Assembly: GCA_046757585.1 (NCBI GenBank)
Contig: JBHHYR010000096.1
Coordinates: 1 to 13,963 of the forward strand
Origin: JBHHYR01 sp046757585
Lineage (GTDB): Bacteria; Desulfobacterota; Binatia; HRBIN30
DNA length: 13,963 bases
Direction: 5' to 3'
The translations under genes and the position numbers were made by a program. The notes under the pieces were generated by a model that saw only the letters and a program-made list of their open reading frames with translations, had not been told where the DNA came from and searched no databases. Position 1 is the first letter of the stretch. Each line of letters starts with the position of its first letter. Below, in pieces: positions 1-5,973 of this stretch.

Positions 1-1
1 G

Positions 2-55
2 GTCGATAAGAACCTCCCCTTCAAGGACGTTCCGACAGGTCCGCCCAACGCTTAG
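2..55 (+). CDS. 3' end of an unidentified protein gene (partial)
   Basis: Reading from base 2, the frame is open for 17 codons and ends VDKNLPFKDVPTGPPNA at a TAG (53-55). Nothing upstream is visible, so the protein cannot be identified. The case for a real gene end is positional: it would converge on uvrC, and its stop codon is the first three bases of the palindromic element at 53-219, which would then fill a convergent gap. The fragment is too short for codon statistics, and chance openness over 17 codons is quite possible. Confidence 0.35.
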   Translation, partial: VDKNLPFKDVPTGPPNA

Positions 56-219
56 CAGCCCGTTGAAAAACAGGGCCCCTACTGCGGGTGGCTATTTTCC
101 GCCAGCTCTGCGTTGCCGAATCCTCAACAAAATCACCCGATTTGCCTCCGGTTCGGCGCCTTGATCTGACGCAAAATCGCTTACCCTCGCTACGGTGCCT
201 GTTTTTCAACGGACTGCTA
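53..219. repeat. 167-bp near-palindromic element (REP/MITE-like) between convergent genes
   Basis: The outer arms 53-74 and 198-219 are inverted copies matching at 21 of 22 bases (TAGCAG, C or T, then CCGTTGAAAAACAGG). Inside them, 91-120 and 151-180 are again imperfect inverted copies (shared ATTTT, CAG, CCGAA blocks). The apex has a perfect AAATC/GATTT hairpin (130-134/139-143), so the whole segment folds back around about position 136. No transposase or obvious target-site duplication is visible. The left arm starts with a TAG that would end the upstream plus-strand frame, and the right arm contains the TGA of uvrC. It could be a mobile non-autonomous repeat, or act as a bidirectional terminator or transcript-end hairpin. 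I recall similar intergenic repeats with TTTTTCAACGG ends in deltaproteobacterial-type genomes, but could not check. Confidence 0.85.
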
Positions 220-2119
220 GGGGAGGTTCCGCTTCGGATCGGGAGGGCCCGGTGAGGCGACTCTTGATGTGCGCCGCCAGGCCGGCGGAGATGCCCGGCA
301 CCTGGGTGAGTGCGGCAACACTGGCTGCCCGAACGCGCGGCACGCTCCCGAAGTGGCGCAGCAGCAGCTTGCGTCGCGCAGGGCCGACCCCCGGGATCGT
401 GTCGAGCGCCGACCGCAGCCGGTCCCGGCTGCGCAGCCGCCGGTGGTAGGTAATCGCGAACCGGTGCGCTTCGTCGCGCACACGCTGCAAGAGAAACAGC
501 GCGGTGGAGTTGCGCTCCAGAACGACCGGGTTCTTCCGCCCGGGAAGAAACACGCGTTCCGCACTACGAACGACGTCGGGCGATCGTGGCGCCCGCGCCA
601 CCCGCATCTTAGCCAGCCCGACGGCTTCCACCTCGCTGATGCCCAGCTCGCGGAGGACTTCCAGCGCCACGTTGAGCTGCCCCTTACCGCCGTCGACCAC
701 CAGGAGGTCCGGATAGCCACGTGCGTCCTTCACGTGCGCGAAGCGCCGCTTCAACACCTCGTACATCATGCGGAAATCGTCTGCCTCCCCGACGGTCTTG
801 ATACGAAAGCGCCGGTAGCCCCCCTTGTCCGGCTCTCCCTCGTCGAACGTCACCAGCGATCCAACGGCCAGGCGCCCCTGGATGTTGGAGATATCGAAGC
901 ACTCGATCCGTTTGGGCGCGTTGCGCAAGTGCAGCTTGCGCTGTAGCTCTTCGCTCATTCGTTCGCGCTGGCGGCTGGTTTCCCGACGCTCGCGAAAGCT
1001 CTGGCGCGCGTTTTCCGCGGCCATTTCCAGCAAGCGCGCTTTGTCCCCCCGCCGGGGTCGGACGATCTCGACCCGCTTGCCCTTGCGCTCGCTCAAGTAC
1101 TCCGCGCGCGCGGCCCTGTCCTCCAGCTCCACCGGCACTAGCACCTCATCGGGCACGTAACGTTCGCCCTGGTAGAACTGGGTGAGCAAGGCGGCGAGCA
1201 CCTCTTCGTCCGGCAACTCGAAATCCTCGAAACTGTAGACCTGATTGTGGGTCAGCTTGCCCTGCCGGACGAACAGCACCTGTGCTTCGATGCAACCACC
1301 CTCCCGGTACAGGCCGAACACGTCCTGATCGACGCCCCAGTGGCAAACAACCTGCTGTCGCTCCTGCGTCTTCTCGATGGCTTCGATTTTGTCCCGCAGT
1401 CGCGCCGCATCTTCGAAGCGCAGCGCATCGGCCGCACGGTGCATCTCGCCTTCCAGCTGGCGAGCCAGCTGCTGGCTCTTCCCCTCGAGCAGCATCATCG
1501 CCTCATGGAGGTGGCGCCGGTATACCTCCGGATCCACCGGCAGACAGCAGGGCCCCATGCACCGTTTGATCTGATACTCCAGGCAGGGACGTGAGCGGTT
1601 GCGAAACACACCGTCACTGCAAGTGCGTAACGGAATCACCTTGCGGATGGTATCGAGCGTGTCCCGCACGCCGTAGGCCGAGGCGAACGGCCCGAAGTAC
1701 TTGTTACCGTCTTTGACGATCTTCCGAGTCACCACGATGCGAGGCCACATATCACGAGTCGTAACTTTCACACTGACATACGACTTATCATCTTTCAAAC
1801 GGATGTTGTAACGTGGCTTATACTGTTTAATGAGGTTGTTCTCGAGGATCAGGGCCTCCTTGTCGTTGACGGTGACCAGCGTCTCGAGATCGACGACGCG
1901 CTGCATGAGGAACCGCACCTGCGTGCGTTCGGCACCGCCGCGAAAGTAGGTGCGTACGCGCGCGCGCAGGTTCTTCGCTTTACCGACATAGATTACCTTT
2001 CCGCGGGCGTCCTTCAGCAGGTACACCCCCGGCCGTGGTTGCACGGCTGCGAGCTTCTCGGCAGCCCGAGGCTGCGCAGGAGGGGTGCAGGGGCGTTCCG
2101 TAGAGGTCGGCTCCGTCAT
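206..2119 (-). CDS. uvrC: Excinuclease ABC subunit C (UvrC)
   Basis: UvrC makes the dual incisions 3' and 5' of a lesion once UvrA/UvrB have marked it in nucleotide excision repair. The 637-aa protein has the full architecture. The GIY-YIG nuclease domain is at about 28-105 (GVY 31-33, IYVG 43-46). Four cysteines at 167, 179, 187 and 191 have the spacing known for the UvrC [4Fe-4S] cluster. The UVR UvrB-binding motif lies around 215-250. The RNase H-like second nuclease has D409 in ECFDISN and D476 in VVDGGKGQ, and tandem helix-hairpin-helix motifs occupy about 570-620 (IPGVGPARR, VPGISAGLA). I chose the ATG at 2119 because the family begins just before the LKDARGKVIYVG region; a GTG at 2131 is an in-frame alternative. 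The last residues (LAVR) and TGA are encoded by the arm of the palindromic element, so the extreme C-terminus may have been rewritten by it. The HNH gene lies 68 bp upstream on the same strand. Confidence 0.97.
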   Translation of the reverse strand: MTEPTSTERPCTPPAQPRAAEKLAAVQPRPGVYLLKDARGKVIYVGKAKNLRARVRTYFRGGAERTQVRFLMQRVVDLETLVTVNDKEALILENNLIKQYKPRYNIRLKDDKSYVSVKVTTRDMWPRIVVTRKIVKDGNKYFGPFASAYGVRDTLDTIRKVIPLRTCSDGVFRNRSRPCLEYQIKRCMGPCCLPVDPEVYRRHLHEAMMLLEGKSQQLARQLEGEMHRAADALRFEDAARLRDKIEAIEKTQERQQVVCHWGVDQDVFGLYREGGCIEAQVLFVRQGKLTHNQVYSFEDFELPDEEVLAALLTQFYQGERYVPDEVLVPVELEDRAARAEYLSERKGKRVEIVRPRRGDKARLLEMAAENARQSFRERRETSRQRERMSEELQRKLHLRNAPKRIECFDISNIQGRLAVGSLVTFDEGEPDKGGYRRFRIKTVGEADDFRMMYEVLKRRFAHVKDARGYPDLLVVDGGKGQLNVALEVLRELGISEVEAVGLAKMRVARAPRSPDVVRSAERVFLPGRKNPVVLERNSTALFLLQRVRDEAHRFAITYHRRLRSRDRLRSALDTIPGVGPARRKLLLRHFGSVPRVRAASVAALTQVPGISAGLAAHIKSRLTGPSRSEAEPPLAVR

Positions 2120-2187
2120 CGGCTCGGGCACGCATCCATTATACCGTTGGCCCGCGCCGCGCGAAAAGAGCGGCACCGAATGCGCCC

Positions 2188-2538
2188 TCAACTGCCGGCT
2201 TTCAATTTGTTCGGTGCCGTATGCGGCGGGCAGCGAAGCGCCGCGCGCTCTTCAAGGTCTACTTCGAAGACGAGACGCTGCCGCTTCTTCGTGTTACACG
2301 CCTTGCACGCAGGAACGAGGTTGCCTTTTGTCGAGCGGCCGCCCCGGCTCAGTGGCACGAGATGGTCCATCGTCAGCTCCCGTGGGGGAACGCGCTGGCC
2401 GCAGTAATGGCAGACGCCGCTGGCGCGCCGCCGCTTCCACCAAGCTGACTGGCGCAAGGCACGCGCCTGGGCGCGCTCGCGTTTGATGGTTTCTGCCGAG
2501 ACGTCCGCAATCCACCGCGCCATGTTCCTGGGTCGCAT
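2188..2538 (-). CDS. Small HNH endonuclease-family protein
   Basis: This 116-aa protein carries a compact HNH nuclease fold. A CxxC zinc pair (C43, C46 in CHYCG) is followed by the catalytic segment MDHLVPLSRGG (D58, H59), then STKGNLVPACKACNTKK with N73 and a second CxxC pair (C78, C81). An HNH core of this type cuts DNA using one metal ion. The N-terminal 40 residues are basic and tryptophan-containing, suiting DNA contact. The ATG at 2538 has an AGGA Shine-Dalgarno eight bases upstream; the longer upstream frame would run into the divergent GH31 gene and lacks support. Stand-alone HNH proteins like this are common bacterial housekeeping-type genes of unknown target. With uvrC 68 bp downstream on the same strand, a shared transcript is plausible, but a functional link to repair is inference. 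No intron, intein or phage context is visible. Confidence 0.9.
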   Translation of the reverse strand: MRPRNMARWIADVSAETIKRERAQARALRQSAWWKRRRASGVCHYCGQRVPPRELTMDHLVPLSRGGRSTKGNLVPACKACNTKKRQRLVFEVDLEERAALRCPPHTAPNKLKAGS

Positions 2539-2617
2539 GATGGATTCCTGGGGGCGGTCAGTCAATGCGGCCCGCTCAGTTGCGCGCCGCGGCGCGCCAG
2601 TGGTAGCTAGCACCCGC

Positions 2618-5221
2618 ATGAACTTCCGGGTGGCACTGTGCGCCCTCGCGGCGCTCGCCGGTGTCGTGCCCGGACGTGCCGGGGCGGCGGATGAGGAGCG
2701 GATTGAGTCGGTTCTTACCTGCCTGTTCGACGCCGCCACCGAGCGCTGCGAGACACAGGATTGGAACGACGATGTGGTCGTGACCGCCGCGGACGTGTCC
2801 GGCCTTCTGCGGTTCACGCCGCCCGGGCCCTACCAGGTGCGGGTCGTGGACAGTGCGGGCACCGTGATCATGCGCTCGGCGGCCACCAAAGTGCGGATCG
2901 ACAAGAGCAGCGCCGGTCTCATCCTTGACAGCACGGCCGGTGCACGGTTGGCCGCGTCGGCGGCACCGCCGGCGTTGACGTTCGGCACCCGCGCCCAGCC
3001 GTTGCACGGGCTGCGCAACGTGCGCCGGGTGGACCGGGGCGTCGAGCTGACCGGCGATGCGGGCACGGCCACGGTGCGCTGGACAATCGAGTTCCTCACG
3101 GCCCGTGCGGTCATCTCGCGTCTGCGTCCGGCCGAACCAGTAGAGGTAACGCGCGTGCGGACAACCCTGCGTGCCGCGCCTGACGAGCATTTCTATGGCT
3201 TGACGGAACGCATCGCCGATGCCCGCATCCCCAGCGAGATCACCCCACAAGAAGTCGGATCCCTGGACCGGCGGGGCGAGATCGTTACGATGGTCGTCAC
3301 GCCCACCGTCTCGCTGTATACGCCGTTCTTTCACAGCTCCCACGGCTACGGGGTGTACGTGGCAGGGACCATGCCCGGGACGTACGACGTCGCCGCAACG
3401 GACCCGAACACCGTCGCCATGGATTTCGAGTTCAATCAGCGTACGGGAGAGCACCGTGTGTTCTATTTCGTGGGCGATCACGACGCCATTCTCGACGAGT
3501 ACACCGCCGTGACCGGACGGCCGTTCTTGCCGCCACGCTGGAGTTTCCGCCACTTACGGTGGCGCGACGAGCATCGGATCGGCCCACCGGCACCGCTCAA
3601 CGGCGTCGAGATGAACGCTGACTTGGTGGACGACGTCACGATGTATGAGCGGCTCGGCATCCCCGCAGGCAATTACGCATTCGACCGGCCCTGGACCAGT
3701 GGCAGCACGGATTTTCGTCTGGGCGGGTTTACCAGCTTCCAGTTCGATCCGGTGCGGTTTCCAAACCGCGCGGCAATGCTGGCCGCCCTGCAGCGCCGGG
3801 GCTATCACGTATTCGTATGGGCCGCACCGTGGGCGTTGGGTGATAATGCACCCGACGCCCAGTGGTTCGATTTCCTCGCGCCGCGGAGCACCCTGCTCAT
3901 CGACTTCACCAATCCTGACGCCGTCGCGTGGTGGACTGCGCGCGTGCAGAGCCTCGTCGATCTCGGCATCAGCGGCCTGAAGCTTGATCGCAGCGAATTC
4001 GATCGCACGGAACTCCCGGTCGTTCCCGACCAAGTCAGCGACGTGTTCGCTGACGGCCGCAGCGGCCGCGAACTGAAGAACGGCTACACCGTGGTGTACG
4101 CGCGGGTCCATCACGACGCACTGGCCGACCGCCTGGGCAGCAACTTCTTCAATTACCTGCGCGCGGGATACGCCGGCAGCCAACAGTACGGCGCGTTCTG
4201 GGGCGGCGACACGACGGCCCGCAACACCTTCGGGATCGGGAAGCCCACTGACCTTGGTCTGCGCAGCGCCATCCTGTCCCTCCTGCACGTGGCGTTCATG
4301 GCGTTTCCCATCTGGGGCACCGACACCGGCGGGTTCTACCAGTTCGGCGACCGGGACGTCTTCGCGCGCTGGATCGAGTTCAGCGCCCTGTGCCCGTTCA
4401 TGGAAATCGGCGGCGGCAACCAAGGTGGCGGCCAGCATGCTCCGTGGGACATGCCGACCGAGCCACACTTCGACGTCGAAATGATCGACATCTACCGGCG
4501 CTACGTCACGCTGCATCATGAACTGATCCCGTTGCTGTACAGCCTCGCCATCGAGGCGCATGCCAGCGGCCGGCCACTGGCACGCCCCCTGATCTTCGAT
4601 TTCCCGAACGATCCGGCGGTGGCGGATCTGGGCGACGAATATCTCCTCGGCCACGATTTGCTCGTTGCACCCCTGTGGCGGGTCGGTGATCGCAGTCGCA
4701 CCGTCTACCTGCCACGGGGAACCTGGATCGACTACTGGCAGCCGACCAACCGCCTGACTGGCCCGACGACCGTTGCCGCCGCCGCGCCGCTCGACCGCCT
4801 TCCGCTCTACGTCCGTGCCGGTGGTATCCTGCCGCTGGACGTCGACAGCGCAGTGACCGGCAACGGGAGCCCCGGTTCGGCCGGGCGCCTGACGATCGAC
4901 GGCTACCCCTCTGATGACCCGTCCAGTTTCACCCTGCGGGAGGATGGCGGTGAAACCACGTTTGCGCTCAGCGACACGCGCTGCGGCGGGAGCCCGTGCG
5001 TGACATTGCAGATCAGTCCCAGCCGCCGCGGATTCGTTGTCCGGCTCCTCGTCGATTCCGCACGCGGCGTCTCGCTGGATGGCAACCCCCTCCCAGCGGT
5101 CACTTCCTTCGCCGCGTTCAGCCTTGCCGACCGCGGCTGGTTTTACGACGCAGCCGCTGCCAGATTGTGGATAACATTTTCCACCAGCGGCGGTGCGGTG
5201 CAATTGACCGCGATCCGGTGA
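2618..5221 (+). CDS. Secreted glycoside hydrolase family 31 enzyme with N-terminal EF-hand/dockerin-like loop
   Basis: This 867-aa protein is a retaining alpha-glycosidase of family GH31, whose members act on alpha-glucosides, alpha-xylosides or related sugars; the substrate cannot be told from sequence. Residues 1-23 are a signal peptide (cleavage likely after AGA), so it is exported. Residues 48-59 (D48, N50, D52, T56, D59) match a calcium-binding EF-hand/dockerin loop between cysteines 35/44 and the N-terminal beta-sandwich. The TIM barrel follows: the nucleophile should be D457 in GLKLDRSEFD and the acid/base D531 in FWGGDTTA, with the family segment PIWGTDTGGF after it. C-terminal beta domains (YLLGHDLLVAPLW, LPLYVRAGGILPL) complete the normal length. 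ATG 2618 was chosen for the signal peptide, although no strong ribosome site precedes it. A GTG at 2600 is also in frame, and the frame open further upstream would overlap the HNH gene. It is transcribed alone, divergent from HNH-uvrC. Confidence 0.93.
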   Translation: MNFRVALCALAALAGVVPGRAGAADEERIESVLTCLFDAATERCETQDWNDDVVVTAADVSGLLRFTPPGPYQVRVVDSAGTVIMRSAATKVRIDKSSAGLILDSTAGARLAASAAPPALTFGTRAQPLHGLRNVRRVDRGVELTGDAGTATVRWTIEFLTARAVISRLRPAEPVEVTRVRTTLRAAPDEHFYGLTERIADARIPSEITPQEVGSLDRRGEIVTMVVTPTVSLYTPFFHSSHGYGVYVAGTMPGTYDVAATDPNTVAMDFEFNQRTGEHRVFYFVGDHDAILDEYTAVTGRPFLPPRWSFRHLRWRDEHRIGPPAPLNGVEMNADLVDDVTMYERLGIPAGNYAFDRPWTSGSTDFRLGGFTSFQFDPVRFPNRAAMLAALQRRGYHVFVWAAPWALGDNAPDAQWFDFLAPRSTLLIDFTNPDAVAWWTARVQSLVDLGISGLKLDRSEFDRTELPVVPDQVSDVFADGRSGRELKNGYTVVYARVHHDALADRLGSNFFNYLRAGYAGSQQYGAFWGGDTTARNTFGIGKPTDLGLRSAILSLLHVAFMAFPIWGTDTGGFYQFGDRDVFARWIEFSALCPFMEIGGGNQGGGQHAPWDMPTEPHFDVEMIDIYRRYVTLHHELIPLLYSLAIEAHASGRPLARPLIFDFPNDPAVADLGDEYLLGHDLLVAPLWRVGDRSRTVYLPRGTWIDYWQPTNRLTGPTTVAAAAPLDRLPLYVRAGGILPLDVDSAVTGNGSPGSAGRLTIDGYPSDDPSSFTLREDGGETTFALSDTRCGGSPCVTLQISPSRRGFVVRLLVDSARGVSLDGNPLPAVTSFAAFSLADRGWFYDAAAARLWITFSTSGGAVQLTAIR

Positions 5222-5231
5222 GTCGACGGGC

Positions 5232-5287
5232 TAATCGTGGTTACCCACTCCGTGGCATCGGCGCAAACCGGTGCATGATTACGATTA
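5232..5287 (+). ncRNA. Candidate three-way-junction RNA element
   Basis: Bases 5232-5243 pair with 5276-5287 as a 12-pair stem (nine Watson-Crick, three G-U). Inside are a small hairpin, CCAC 5245-5248 with GTGG 5252-5255, and a second hairpin, CATCGG 5256-5261 with CCGGTG 5268-5273, including one G-U. Only one to two bases are left at each junction. All non-Watson-Crick pairs are G-U on the plus strand and would be C-A mismatches on the other, so a plus-strand transcript is favoured. It starts ten bases after the GH31 stop, so it may be a 3' UTR structure or processing site, or part of a small RNA. No known family is recognised, and a chance fold is possible. Confidence 0.35.
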
Positions 5288-5335
5288 ACAGAGCTAACAG
5301 GTCTGGGCCCCTGGCACAGCTAGCCATCTCTGCCC

Positions 5336-5354
5336 TGTACTCACTCTGAGTACA
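5336..5354 (+). promoter_or_regulatory. Perfect 7-bp inverted repeat (hairpin or operator)
   Basis: TGTACTC (5336-5342) and GAGTACA (5348-5354) flank a five-base spacer. There is no T-run after it, so it does not look like an intrinsic terminator. It could be a regulator half-site pair upstream of the 79-aa ORF or a transcript hairpin. GTACTC recurs at 5424-5429 and could compete for the same partner. Confidence 0.4.
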
Positions 5355-5378
5355 ACTGCCTACATTCGCATCTCTGCT

Positions 5379-5407
5379 GCCTGTGTGCGCAGGCCATTTC
5401 CACAGGC
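5379..5407 (+). promoter_or_regulatory. Mutually exclusive hairpins (attenuator-like)
   Basis: GCCTGTG at 5379-5385 can pair with CACAGGC at 5401-5407 (seven pairs). Alternatively its first five bases can pair with CAGGC at 5390-5394 with a six-base loop. The two folds exclude each other, as in leader attenuators, but there is no terminator-like T-run nearby, so a regulatory role is only a suggestion. Confidence 0.3.
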
Positions 5408-5550
5408 GGTTCGTACTGGCGTGGTACTCGGATTCATTGGCACTGTGCTTGCTCTTAGAACCTGCGCATTTCATCTCGCAATATCTGCGGCCGGGGCGAG
5501 TCACAGGTTTGAATCTGGGTACCTCGACGTGCCGGCTAGGGGAGAGAGTG

Positions 5551-5790
5551 ATGGCGCAATTGTTTGTCTGTGATAGTGAGGGTTCGATTACGGCCGACAT
5601 TGAGGCCCACGGTCCGTTCTTGCAGGACGCGCTGGAGCATGAACAGGCAGAGACCTTGGTCCGGTGCGCGGTGCTGATGGCACTTTCGGCGCTCGCGGAG
5701 GGCGGCGTCTGGCCGACGGCGGCGCTCGAGTGCATGTTCGGGTTCATGCAAAGCATGAAAGAGCGCGTGACGACCCTCCGGCTCATGTGA
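5551..5790 (+). CDS. Small hypothetical protein, 79 aa
   Basis: I do not recognise this protein. It starts at an ATG preceded by a good purine-rich ribosome site (GGGGAGAG, 5538-5545) and ends at TGA. The sequence looks soluble and mainly helical: an acidic first half (EAHGPFLQDALEHEQAE), a hydrophobic alanine/leucine helix (VLMALSALAEGGV) and a C-terminal helix with methionines and basic residues (MKERVTTLRLM). It has three cysteines but no metal-binding CxxC. Third codon positions are GC-rich like neighbouring genes, which supports coding. The frame stays open upstream to 5383, but that part overlaps the structured region and has no ribosome site. A GC hairpin follows eleven bases after the stop, so it is probably its own transcription unit. 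Confidence 0.6.
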   Translation: MAQLFVCDSEGSITADIEAHGPFLQDALEHEQAETLVRCAVLMALSALAEGGVWPTAALECMFGFMQSMKERVTTLRLM

Positions 5791-5799
5791 GTCATGCCG

Positions 5800-5818
5800 T
5801 GCACCGGAGGCCGGTGCG
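5800..5818 (+). terminator. GC-rich hairpin after the 79-aa ORF
   Basis: GCACCGG (5801-5807) and CCGGTGC (5811-5817) form a perfect seven-pair stem around the loop AGG, with a possible closing T-G pair. It lies eleven bases past the preceding stop. There is no U-tract behind it, so it is either a weak terminator or a transcript-stabilising 3' hairpin. Confidence 0.4.
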
Positions 5819-5943
5819 ACGGGGAGCCCTCGGCGTCCCGAGATTCTGCACAACGATTGAGCCGTAGCGCGCAGCGTTTCGACACCGGAAAACGACCATA
5901 GCCTCGCAGGGGTACTTACAAATCGTATGGCTCCGCGATACGC

Positions 5944-5963
5944 TTTTGCCGGCAACGGCAAGA
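5944..5963 (+). promoter_or_regulatory. Hairpin directly upstream of the hydrolase ribosome binding site
   Basis: TTGCCG (5946-5951), loop GCAA, CGGCAA (5956-5961) is a perfect inverted repeat, extendable by a T-G and a T-A pair. It abuts the strong AGGAGGG site (5963-5969) of the gene starting at 5974. It could tune access to that site. The 11-mer GGCAACGGCAA inside it recurs at 10811-10821 upstream of the beta-barrel gene, possibly by chance. Confidence 0.3.
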
Positions 5964-5973
5964 GGAGGGAGCG

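Larger units (their letters stand above)
5222..5550 (+). other. 329-bp gene-poor, structure-rich region between GH31 and the small ORF
   Basis: I see no convincing coding region here. The stretch contains a possible three-way junction (5232-5287), a TAACAG direct repeat (5286-5291, 5295-5300), a TGTACTC/GAGTACA hairpin (5336-5354), mutually exclusive GCCTG stems (5379-5407), a further GTACTC copy (5424-5429) and a CTCGC/GCGAG pair (5475-5479/5496-5500). It may hold the 3' untranslated region of GH31, the promoter and leader of the 79-aa ORF, or a small RNA. No known riboswitch or tRNA signature could be recognised. Confidence 0.6.

Noticed and set aside
21..209. A 62-codon minus-strand frame inside the palindromic element
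   Set aside because: It is produced by the repeat arms themselves, has an arginine/serine-rich composition and shows no protein motif.
2483..2617. Longer GH31 start at 2483
   Set aside because: It would overlap the HNH gene and place a non-signal sequence before a clear signal peptide starting at 2618.
2576..5203. Two long antisense frames (325 and 549 codons) opposite the GH31 gene
   Set aside because: Compositionally like GC-rich shadows, with no motif, while the plus strand encodes complete GH31 signatures.
5276..5310. Integron attC-like site suggested by ATTAACAG and GCTAACAGG
   Set aside because: The RYYYAAC core is not matched properly, no partner GTTRRRY box lies at the needed distance, and no integrase or cassette array is present.
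5500..5530. A tRNA-like T-arm (GGTTTGAATC)
   Set aside because: The flanking stem has a mismatch and an eight-base loop, and no acceptor, D or anticodon arms can be placed upstream.
5241..5885. A 214-codon minus-strand frame covering the structured region and the 79-aa ORF
   Set aside because: Serine/arginine/cysteine-rich translation with no hydrophobic core or motif, and no ribosome site seen. The plus-strand 79-aa frame has a better start.
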